A DNA stretch of 64,000 bases. It comes from Beroe forskalii. Taxonomy: Eukaryota > Ctenophora > Nuda > Beroida > Beroidae. A program made the position numbers and the translations under genes. Every line of letters starts with the position of its first letter. Within the stretch, counting starts at the first letter, position 1. The notes under the pieces were generated by a model. It ran no database searches, had not been told where the DNA came from, and worked only from the letters and a program-made list of their open reading frames with translations. Below, in pieces: positions 9,868 to 21,400 of the stretch. Location: assembly GCA_011033025.1 (NCBI GenBank), contig WFMF01000258.1:1-64000 (forward strand), read 5' to 3'.

Positions 9868-11654
9868 AACCATCGATAGCAGCCAGAATGCAAGTTGGCC
9901 ATTTTTGACACTTAAAGGCTTCTGTGCAGTGAAATAGGCATCCCAGATGGCTGGAAACAGTCTTATATGAAAGAACTCATTGATATCTATCATTTGCAAC
10001 AAAAATTATCAAAATCCGACCTTGCGTTGAGATTTTATGAGGTTAAAACCACCTAAAAAGTCACTTTCGATTTGTGACATGCGACTCGATTTTCCCTCAC
10101 AAAAGAGCTCATAACTCAAAAACTAAAAGAGATACAGCCTTGGGACCTATCTCAAAAATTCGAGAAGACCCTCCTACATAAGAAGAGTCTTCACTGGAAA
10201 GGTCAAGTCCTTCGTGGTCCGGTTGAGGTTATCGAAGGCGGTGTACGCATACTGAGGGCAAATGCTATGAGACGACCTATTATTCCCAGAGGAGAGGGCC
10301 TGACCTGAAGTTGTCTTACCAACGTGTAGTACCATGGTGGCTACAAGTTGGTGGCATTAAACTGGTCCTACCTCTTTATGGTGTCCCTCAGGGGTTAATC
10401 TTTTAGGCCCGTTTTCCGAAAACCGGGTTTTCGATGTCGCGACACAAATTTAGCCTCAAGACCACAACAGAAGCCAATGAAAACATAATTTTGTTATCAA
10501 GATGAAGCTGAAACTGTCAAGGATCACCTCAAACCAAAATTTTGCACAATGGGATGAATTTGTGCCTCTCAGGTGAGGTTAAGCGATGTCCTCCCGGGAA
10601 TTTCATCTTAAAATTTGGCCTTGTTTTTGCCTCAAATGAACAACGCAAGGTCAAAAACTCCCAACTTTGAACCAAGGAAGTATATTCTGACCTCTTGATT
10701 AAGATTACATTTCTTTAAGAGGACTGAAGCACCTCCATGAGGTTAAAAATGCCTAAAAACTGTAAAATCCAGGTTTTCAGATGTCGCGACACAGTTTTAG
10801 CCTCAAGACAGCAACAAAAGCCAATGAAAACAGATTCTTGATGGCAAAATGAAGCTGAAACTGTAGGATCACCTCAAACCCAAATTTTTCACAATGGGAT
10901 GGATTGGTGGCTCAGGAGAGGTTAAGTGACTTCCTCCGGGGATTTTATCAAAAAATTCAGGCCATTTTTTAGCCTCAAATGGACAACGCAAGGTCAAAAA
11001 CTCCCAAATTCGACCAAGGAAGTATATTTTGACCTTTTGATTGAGACTGATAACTTTGGGAGGACTCAAACACTTCTTTGATGTTTGAAGTGGCTAAAAA
11101 CAGTAAAATCCAGGTTTTTGAGATTTTGCGACAAAATTTAGCCTCAAAACAGCAACAAAAGCAAGTAAAGACATATTCTTGATACCAAAATGAAGCTGAA
11201 ACTGTCTAAGATCACCTCAAATCAAAATTTTACTCATTAGGATTTGTTGGCAGATCTCAGATGAGGATAAGTGTCTTCCTTCCCATGTTTTTATCAAAAA
11301 TTGATTTTGTGTTAGCCTCAAATCGACAACGCAAGGTCAAAAATTCCTAAATTTTGACCTAAAGGTGGATTTTGACCTCCAGATCAAGAAAAAATACTTT
11401 TGGAGGACTAAAACACCTTTGATGCATTAAATGGCCAAAAGCTGTGAAATAAGGCATTTTTGCTCAAATCAGCCTCATATTTAACCTCACAGTTGCCACA
11501 AATAAGGTAATATCATGTTCAAAAAGTTTTTGGTCACCACAGATGTCCAAACTAACTTTTTTGTGAAAAGATTGGCATTATAACCTTTTTGAAAAAATGA
11601 TGTATAAATAAGCCAATGTCACAAATTCCTTACATTCTGGCTGCTATCAATGGA
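9868..11654. mobile_element. 1.8-kb inverted-repeat element with three 343-bp internal repeats
   Basis: The left end CATCGATAGCAGCCAGAATG is mirrored at the right end by CATTCTGGCTGCTATCAATG, with weaker inverted similarity further in. The interior has three diverged copies of a 343-bp block: CAACGCAAGGTCAAAAA recurs at about 10641, 10984 and 11327, each with GATGTCGCGACA-like and GAAGCTGAAACTGT segments. No transposase frame seen. Confidence 0.6.
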
Positions 11655-11689
11655 ACTCAAAAGTTTCCGCAAAGAGGCCCTTTTTCAGC

Positions 11690-11990
11690 ACACTCACTGA
11701 TCTTGCAGCGCACGTTGTCGTGGTAGGTACACTCACCTGATCTTTGCGCGTCGCTGTCGTGGTATACCACGATCTTGCGGCGCACGTTGTTGCGGTAGTA
11801 GGTAACCTCTCTCGATCTGTCGGTGGTGGCGCGTACGTTGTCGTGGTGGTGTATACTCACTGATCTTGCGGCGCACGTTGTCGTAGGTATATCACCGATC
11901 TTTGCGGCGCACGTTGTCGTGGTAGGTATACTCACCGATTTGCGGCGCACGTTGTGTGGTATACTCACTGATCTGCGGCGCACGGCCTTT
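11690..11990 (-). repeat. ~43-bp minisatellite carrying GTGAGTATAC in many units
   Basis: About seven imperfect units. Read on the minus strand (the strand of the flanking genes) a typical unit is CCACGACAACGTGCGCCGC, AAAGATCG and then GTGAGTATACC, a close match to a 5' splice site. In one frame the units read Tyr-His-Asp-Asn-Val-Arg. It may be another exon end plus donor multiplied in tandem, but no parent exon is identified. Confidence 0.7.
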
Positions 11991-12913
11991 AAAAGGGACT
12001 GACTTTAAAAAGGGACTGACTTTAACTTCTGATCTGATTGGAATTTCAGGCCTTTTAAATTTAAAAAAGACCCGGCGGGTCTTTGAGTAACTTAGTTAAT
12101 GTTATCTTATAAGTTAATACTTAATGTTATACTTATAAAGTTGAATCTTGGTGTAAAACTTTCAGTTTCAATAACATCAAAAATAATTAAAAGAATATGA
12201 GACTCCTAATTTTCAATTTAAGCTCATTGAATTCAAAAGATCTCTAAAACAATTCGGCAGTAGAAGTTAAAGGAATCATTAAAATCATCGATCAAATAAT
12301 TGGAAATAACAAGCAGCCCAAACGTATCGAATTCGGACTAAGATTTTAAACGAAAATATAGCATTCAATTTCAAATCACAGTGTAATCTAAATTATTATC
12401 AATTAATCAGTTTGCACATATCCAACATCCATGTGAAATCAAAAGTGCTGCACTTGCAGTTGCTTATCCGTAGCCAGAGTATTTACAAATAGGCCTTTCC
12501 ACGCCCGTGTCAATTATTTCGCCAATTTCACAATTGATTTTAAGGAATTTTCGGTAAGTCTCTCACGTCATATAACGCTGGGTTAGTACCCTAAACTTCA
12601 ACCTTAACCAATCACCATGATCTTATGCCCTAACAGTTCGCCAGCAAAACACACGCCTAACCATTACCCTAATAATAATAATAACCCGAACCTGAAAAGT
12701 AATGAAATGTAGATTTTATCAATATCTAGTTCTAGCTTTCCAGCTGTATAAGTGAACGGGAGACTGACCGAATTTTCCGTTTTTCTTTAAGACGGATAAA
12801 ACTTTAAAATCTATCGGTTTAATTTTGATAAATACACTTTGCATTTAACTGTGAAATTTGAGCAGCGACTAAATAAATATTCTTTTCCATTTGGTATTCT
12901 AAAATAAACCTAA
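11991..12913. other. Unassigned AT-rich DNA
   Basis: No coding exon recognised. 12570-12770 contains CCCTAA-like motifs and a CGGGAGACTGAC segment, similar to the element at 662-907. Confidence 0.4.
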
Positions 12914-13429
12914 CTGTGCACAACATAGGTCACTTTCGGACCGAAAGTGCTGCGCGCATTTTTCGGCCAATCCACTGATAGTGATAGATAAAAAGCATGT
13001 CAACGTCCAATCGGTACCATAACCAAAATTTGCATGGATACAGTTTTTGTCAAAGATAGCGTGTGGAAATTTGATCAAGAAATTGCAAAATGCTAATTAT
13101 GTCGGTTCTGGACCGAAACAGACTAAGCGGAAGCCAGTATCGGTTCGAAGCCTCCTTAAATTGGAAATGAAATTCTGCTATATCTTTGTCGCTTTGGATG
13201 AAATGCTCCTCATCTAAATCATCCAAAAACGTGATAATAAGCAGAATTTCATTTTTACAGGTACTTTATCAATTATGCCATAACAACTGACATGTATGAA
13301 TACAAATATTCAATTTCATTATTGGTATCGATTGAAAGCTCACATATGATCATGATGTTAAAATCAGTGGATTGTTCGATAAATGCGCGCAGCACTTTCA
13401 GTCCGAAACTGATCTATGTTGTTCACAGT
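12914..13429. mobile_element. Foldback element copy B
   Basis: Same family as 2622-3089: ends CTGTGCACAACATAGGTCAC and the inverted GATCTATGTTGTTCACAG, each next to a TTTCGGACCGAAAGTGC-type palindrome. The arms and centre have diverged strongly, giving an older or independently inserted copy. Confidence 0.7.
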
Positions 13430-15424
13430 CAAAGTTGTTTAAGCTAATGCTAAAATAAAACGTAAAACTAAAGAGACACGAACATGTTTATATCATCTTA
13501 TATTCAACTTCAAGTAAAACTGAATTAAGGTGACCACAATTAACTGAATTCATATTTTATGGACCTAATTGTACTTGTAGCTTGTTTTATAATACTTAAA
13601 CAGTACTTATGATTAAAGACTGCTTCCAGGATTAAAACCCTTCCAGAAAATTTCAAACAATTCAAATTCAAAAAACTTCATTAAATCAAAAGGTTGATCA
13701 AGAAGGTTGTCAAGTCTTACTTTTGAAATGCCTTTCAACGGATGTCGCTTTGTCCGGCACAGTTGAAGTGGTTTTTATCATAACAAAACACGAAAGTTGT
13801 CAGACGACGTCAGACAACACAAAAGCAGCTGCTTTCCTTCACCCCATGTCTCGATGAAGAAAATTTAAAAATCCCAAAAAACGAATTTCATCCCTAAAAA
13901 TAAAATCCAGCTCCACAAACCAAATGTCATTAAAAACTAATTAAAACCGAAGTGGCAGCCGAAAGCAGCACAAAGTTCAAGTCGCTGGAGTCAGCCACTG
14001 TTAGGGTATTACAGTTAACATAAAGCCTGTGTAGAACGTTAAAAGAAGCAGCAATCACTGACAGTGACAGCCAAGGACAAATTCCAAATCAGCAAAGGTT
14101 ACGCTGGTGTTTTCATTAAACCACCGATACAGTGAGTGATGGTGACGGCATTAAACGTACTAAACTAAAAGATGAAAGCATATACCTCAGAATGTGTATT
14201 TATGTCTTAGAGAGCGAGTTAAAACTTTGAAGAATACGATAAAGTTTAAAATCAGGAGCTTTCGAAAATCATGTGATTATCGTCGTCATTGACGTTTTAG
14301 TTTGGGGATTTTTCGGGAAAATCCTCCATTTTTTCACACACCATGGCAGTTCAAAATGGTGTCATTATCATACGTTAACTAGAGTAATGACTTGATAAGG
14401 TTCCCAAATTGCACCCTACCAAATTTGTAAACACCAAAATTTTACTCCACATAAATACACCTCCTAAGGCAAACCACAATGGCATAATATCAATATGGAG
14501 GCATAATTCCAACCACCTCCATCCAAAAATGATGTTATCTTGACGGGAATTGCGGTAATAAAAACAGCTGGAAGTGGAATCTATCGATAAAATACATCAA
14601 ATATGATAAATAATTCCGTGTTTGATCCGCTCGGCCTTTAGCTGCGCGCGGCGCATTTACTCCGCGCAATCTTTTTCTTAATGTGCCTACTTCTTGCGCG
14701 GCGCGTGACAGCGCGCAAATGTTCTAGTTCAGTTGAAGTTCTATGTTCTACGTTTGCTCAAAAATATTTTAATTAAGTTATTTGCGCGTTGTCACACACA
14801 ACGAAAGCTCATGCCGTATCTTGCTTGCTATACCGAAACGCAGCTAAAGCGTTGGGCGCAGCTAAAGGGTTGGGTGCATATTTAACTTAATATTCAGTCA
14901 ATGATAATTATAATTCTACAGCGGCAGACTAAAACTTTTAAACGTCCATGACAGTCTCAACCTTTTGGCTCAAGGCGTAAGAGTAAGACCGAAGTTATCA
15001 CTTATCACAATAGCAAATTAACTAATCGTCTGCGGAGTTTGCCCGTAGCTTTCTTTCTTCAATAATCAATCGGGGCGTATGACTCAGACTATGTGGCGCA
15101 AATTTTCCAACTGTGACCCGAAAAACCGGTACATTTGCAGGACTAATAATAATCAGTGAATAATAGATATTTGATGGGGTGCTGTGAGAATAAAATCACT
15201 TCGAGCAATAATAATATGAAGAATAAACCGAATCCAAGAAAGGAACCGATCGAACCGCGCATGACTTTTAATTAGAAGCTCAATAATCACCATCTTATCG
15301 GCACCTAGCTCGTCGCAAGTCGCTAGCCTCAATTACTAGGCAGCTGTGAGAGTTGCCAAGCAACCTCAAGTGTTGTCAAGCAACGTGAAGTGTTGCCAAG
15401 CAACAGTGTTGCCAAGGAGAGTTG
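13430..15424. other. Spacer 3' of arrestin, with element relics
   Basis: No exon recognised. It contains a TGTCAGACGACGTCAGACAA hairpin relic near 13798, an interspersed repeat at 14295-14520 that recurs at 40470-40640 (GGGGATTTTTC, ACCACCATG-like and CACCTCCTAAGG landmarks), GC-rich GCGCGGCGC segments near 14645-14720, and GTTGCCAAGCAAC repeats at 15350-15405. Confidence 0.5.
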
Positions 15425-18400
15425 CTACGCATCAGTGTCTTGCGTTGTCAGCACCACGTCCTGGAAGTCGATGAGGAGCTGCTCACTGAAATTAGGGGTA
15501 ACTCGGTAATCTGCCGATGCACTCCTGGGGCACATTTATTTCGGGCACAAGACACACCTGGGGACCGGGAATTTAGGAAATTTTCAGGTTCATGTTGAGT
15601 TGCTCTCTGAAATTGAAGGAAATTATTGTCAGGCGTTGCCTGTCCACTCCGTGCGCGCCCCGACTTGTATAACTATATAGTTATATGACTTGTGTAATGT
15701 GTAGTTATATGACAAGGAAATTATCTGTTTGCCATGTCTGATTCTCATTACTTCATGAGGAGACGAGCGCAGCTTCCTGAAGGAAGAGTTGTTGTCATGA
15801 AACCTAAGAGTACATCCTAGAGCCTGAATAGTGTGAGAAGTCTTCATGAGGAGACAAGCGCAGCTTCCTGAAGGAAGAGTTGTTCATTGTTGTCATGAAA
15901 CCTAGAAATCCTAGAACCTGTATTAGTGTGAGAAGTCTTCTGAAAATCTTCTGAAGAAATATGAATAGGAATTAATTTTTCACTGTATACAATCAAAAGA
16001 AGGTAAGGGTTAGGGTTAGGCGAAGTGCAGCAAAGTTTAGCAGACCCAAATCTATTTCTCAGATCAAAAGTAAAGATAACCAATTTAAAGAGGGCTTATC
16101 AATTGTAGCTATGAATTTCTAAAAATCAAAATGAATTAAGTTAGAGTAATGAACTTTTTATTTTTCATTTTCTAATCTTTGATAATTTGAACGCTCTGAA
16201 AGTGAAAGTTGAATAATGTGATGAAAACAAAGTTCCCACATGAATGCTCATACAACATGAAATAACAGATGTTAGTCACTGCCAGGAACATGCAAGTTTA
16301 GCAATTCATTGCCTAAGAGTTTTAATTGAATATTGACAGGGAAATCATGCGAAATAAACTCATCATGCTTTATTAATGTGAAATATCTGAGGAAAGCTAC
16401 TTTTTATCTACAGAATTCTTATTCAGAAGTTTAGCGGCTGGAATCAGCTCAGGTTTTTCTACTTCATGCAACTTTCTATCCATGCTATCGTTTCTAATTG
16501 AAACCATGTCAAGTTAGAGACAGCGCACCGGGTTTTTTTCCGTGCTACATTGCCGGCCAACTTTCGGAAAAATTGGCACTTGGTAGCCAAACAAAGTACA
16601 AACCATCTCACTATTTTATCTCATATTGCACGTACCAGTTTGCCGTTGCGCGCGCGGCGCAAGCCGCAAACTCAAAGTGGGACGCGCAACGTGCAGTTAA
16701 CCGTGGTGTCTCGACCTTTTGAGGCGCGGCGTATTACGCCGCGCCTCAAAAGCTCGAGACACTTGGGTTACACAATTTCACGAACATTTCGACTGGTGTG
16801 CCAGGCTCATTCTATCGCCGAATAAATTCATAGCGCCATTCCACGCTAGCGAGCAAAGCATAGCATCTCACTTTACCGTTACTCGCTCTGCGGCGGCGCC
16901 GGTTCCTCGGCGGCGAGTGGCGGTGCATCTGAGGGCGGGGCCGCCTCCAAGTCTATCAGAGGCTCGTCGTTACTGTGTGTGTTTGTGGTGGAATTCAACT
17001 TTAAGAGGTAGTGAGCCATTATACTTAGCTCGAGAGTTTGGAAGATCCGGTCCAAAACTTGGACCCAATCGAGGGCGTAAGTGCTACGAAAATGGATCCT
17101 TTCGAATCATTTGAGACAGAAGGAGCAATTTTTACTCCCAATGCATCTGAATCGGACTACAAAACAAATAATAAACATGGGGGGGGGGGGCGGTTAAATA
17201 ACCTATAAATATAAAAGGAGCATGTAATAGCGCCTCAGTTTAAGGCGAAAGGCTCCCTGCTACTAGCTCTGACTTTAAAGAGCCCCCTTGTGGCTTGTAC
17301 TTCGTACTTACTCTGGCTGTGAAGTCAACACGTCGTTGTTGTAGGCAGCTGATTCGTCCAGCTCCACGTTTATGTTGTCCGTGTTGGCGTCTGTCTGTTT
17401 GGGGATAGGCTCCATGTCCTCCTCGTAATGCTCAGGAATGGGATGGGAGAGGGTGAAAGGCAGCTCTAACTTCAACTCTCTGAGGGGAAGGAAGTTGCTA
17501 GGGGTGGGATGTTACGAAGTTTTGTACCCTTGTCCAGGTAGCTTCAGTTTGAGAATTTGCTTTTATTTCCGTAAGAGACTCACCCTGCTAAAACGAAGAG
17601 TTCTATTTTGACGATGTACTTCACAACAATCCCCAGGGAGTCTCTACTCGATATCGGTAACACTCTGAGAGGAAGTCCGTCAAAAACTATCAATGGAGGA
17701 CGAAATCAGTTTCAGTCTAACATTGAATCCCAGTGCCCCTGAATTCCACTACGAACTCACATGGTTGAGGAAGCTAAGTTTGTGTCCTCGCTCTTGATCT
17801 GGCCGTCCAAAGCCAGACCTCGCTTGTCTCTGTTGTCCTCGAGTAGGGGACGTATTGAGAAGGTCTGAGCTATTGTCTGACTGGGCTGCACGTTCAAACT
17901 GGGGAGGGAGATTGAAGTCTTACAAATGCAGAAGAAGATTATATCCGACACTCATTTCCACAAAAAAGTTTGCCAAATCATCAATTAATCTTTCAATTCA
18001 AAACAGAAGACCCTTACTCGTGTTCGACGGTGGCGACAGTGCACTTGTAGATTGCATTAGAGAAGAGGCAGATGTTAGCGATTTGTTTTACGGAAAGCCG
18101 CAGCTTCTTCACCGCCCTCGTTGATTGGTTGCCCATCGTTATGTGCACGTAGATTGGCTCTCCGTGCACGTACCGCTGAGAAAGTGAGGGTTTAAGGTTT
18201 GTAGCTAGAGGGAGGGGTGTAACAGATAAGAGAATAAGGGGTTTCTCATTAACATCAAGATGAAGATGAGTGTGAATATCACCTCTTTGTCGAGCCTAGC
18301 CTCCACATGTAAAGGGTTGGTGGACATCATGAAGTTCTTAGCACACTCGATGTAGGGCTGCGGGGCTGAGGTGTCAGGGGCGTGTGTTATCTTCTTTATC

Positions 18401-21400
18401 AGCAGGTCCACTATCTGTCTGGGGAGGAGTATAAGGGCTTAGGGGAGGGCGGGAGGGTAGGATGAGAGGAGGGGTTTGGGAGGATTCATGGAGGGGGGGG
18501 CTTAGAGGTCGAATGGGGGTTTGAGAGAGCGAAATCGTGGTGCTTGGTGGATATAATGTACAATGAAAGTGAAAAAAGCACTCATCAGAACATTGAGAAG
18601 AACTAACTTTCTGTCCGGGGGTCTCGTGCATGTCCTTTGCAATGTAAGTTTTGAGACAGTACTCCACCCCACAAGGTTTACTGCTCTGGTCACTCTTTAC
18701 AGGTTGTAACGTTACTGAGCTGGGTATGCCTGCCGGTAACTGAAACATTAATTTCAATATCTGGCACCTGTCCATACGATAAGATTTTCGAAAGCTTTTG
18801 TTTTTAAACCTTTTCGCATCATTTAAACGTTTTCAAATGATACTTATCAGCTTAGTCCCTGAAAACTAAATAGCGTGAATATCTAGCACCTGTCTAGTTA
18901 ATGCCAATAACTGGCACTCGCCAAATCCTATCGATATCAATTAATTATCTAATTTATTCTTGACTTGCGATAATTGTCGATTCTGCACAAATCCGAATTT
19001 CGGATCCTGAGTACTGTGCGCCGCGCACGCCAAATTAATGTCATAGAAAGTGCTGGAAAAGCAAACACAAATCCAGGACTTTGTTTCCGCGCCTTCCAAA
19101 GATGCGACGAGATATTGAAATCCAATAAACCAAAACCAAAATATGAGAATTAAGCGACTGTGGATTTTCACTGCTATTACCAAGTTGGGAATGATTGGTC
19201 AACAAACACATGCATCTTAATGCTTTCACTGCCTCTTGTAATGATAGAGCATTACTGCATTTGAAATGTGTCAAGTCTGTTGCCTAGCAGTTTTGACGCA
19301 AGTGTTATTTGACGGGGTACGCATTTCTGTAGAAGACAAAGTGCCCTTATACAACTGTTAAATTGACAGGGCGCACATTGTACACTGTAGGTATAGGTTG
19401 CTATTAGCATTGAAAGCAAATGTTAAATACAAACATTAACCAATAAAATCTCTTAGATTAGTCAATAAACAGTACACTGATACGCCTATATTGAAACATC
19501 ACAATGCTGAAATATTGTGATATTCATTATGAGGTAAGAACATCACATAACAGCAGTTATCAATGGGGGGTTATTGTGATTATTTGCCATTGACGTCAAT
19601 AAACGACAATTGATTAGGGACATTCAGTAAAACTCACAGAATGTGTGTTTGTGATATGAACAAGACATGATTGAGTGTGTTCATGTGGTTACAAAGTCAC
19701 GTACTATTTTAAACCTTGTAGCAATATCGTTATCTCATGGTACCAGAACAGTGGAACTTTGATTTGATGACATTTTACAAGAAATTTTTATTTTTTGATT
19801 TATTTGGCTTTATCATTAGTTCATTTTTGATGAAACCGTTTGGCAAAAACCGTTATCAAACGTTCAACTCTTGAATGAAGCCAAGGTACTTTTATCATGA
19901 AGATTAGGCGTTCTTCTTTCTATCTACGAAAGAGTCTAATTAGTGCATAAGAATGTTATTGTGAAGTCAATAAGAGCAATCTAGAACAATTGTCATGAAC
20001 ATTATTCGTCACACAGATCATTCTTTCATGAAATAATCTAACAATCTACAATCTGACAGTTATTGTAGATAATTTCACGTAAGACTGATGTGAGTTAGGG
20101 TAGCATCACCCTTCTTATATGCACTAGACAGGGTTACAATAACCTAATAACAGGCCAAGAAACACCACAATATTGAGACTTTTACAGAGTATTCCAAGTC
20201 GAGTGTACAGTAATTTCACTAATAACTCATGCTAAGATGCCTGGAAAGACGCCTTCACTACCTACTCTGTCGAATTCAAAAGATATACGCAAGTCATTGC
20301 ATGAGTGTTCTACTATAACATGCCAACATGGATGTATTGAAATTAAATGTTCAGACTTTCTGCTTCCACGAGAGTAATTGACGACTAAGTCAAATGTTTC
20401 AAGAGAGCTATAGGTATATCGTACCATGCGACTATAAGAGACAGCCATAAAGGTATCCTGACACAAGCCACCTCGACGTTCACATTCAGTCGAGAATAAG
20501 TCGAGATTTGGTCAAGATTCCCTCATGATTTGGTCGAGATTTCAGTCGAGATTTGGTCGAGATTTGGTCGAGATTCCGTCGAGAAATGTCGAGATTTGGT
20601 CGAGACATGTCGAGGTGGCTCGTGTCAGGATACCTCTAAAAGATAGGAAGGTAAGCAAATCACCATGATTTCATGAATGAATAGTCCGTCAACTGGTTCG
20701 GATTAATGAATAGTCCGTCAACTGGTTCCGAATTAATGAATATCTCGTCAACTGGTTCAGAGTAATGAATAGTCCGTCAACTGGTTCCGATTAATGAATA
20801 TCTCGTCAACTGGTTCAGAGTAATGAATAGCCCGTCAACTTATTCAGATTAATGAATAGCCCATCAACTGATTCAGATTAATGCTGTATTGACTGCAGAC
20901 TGCAGTAATACTATGGGTGGAGCCCTATGACAAATACAAAAGAATGACGTATGTCATGTGTTATAGAGTTGTACCCTCCGGGCCTATTACTTTAATATTA
21001 CTTAACATCGCAGGCAAACAAGAAATATTAGAATAAAACGTCAGGAACAACGCCCTATGGCTAAGAGTGAGGGTCTCGCTAGGGCCTGACATCATGGCTA
21101 AGAGTGAGGGTCTCTCTAGGGCCTGACATCATGGCTAAGAGTGAGGGTCTCGCTAGGGCCTGACATCATGGCTAAGAGTGAGGGTCTCTAGGCCTGACAT
21201 CATGGCTAAGAGTGAGGGTCTCGCTAGGGCCTGACATCATGGCTAAGAGTGAGGGTCTCGCTAGGGCCTGACATCATGGCTAAGAGTGAGGGTCTCGCTA
21301 GGGCCTGACATCATGGCTAAGAGTGAGGGTCTCGCTAGGGCCTGACATCATGGCTAAGAGTGAGGGTCTCGCTAGGGCCTGACATCATGGCTAAGAGTGA

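Noticed and set aside
16498-17114. Overlapping plus-strand frames of 74-131 residues
   Set aside because: They run across a hairpin element and GC-rich sequence in arrestin intron 12, with no domain and no splice context.
17308-17310. Arrestin stop codon at the end of exon 12
   Set aside because: The TAA lies inside a strong GTAAGT donor and exon 13 continues in phase to a clathrin-box ending; kept only as a possible retained-intron isoform.
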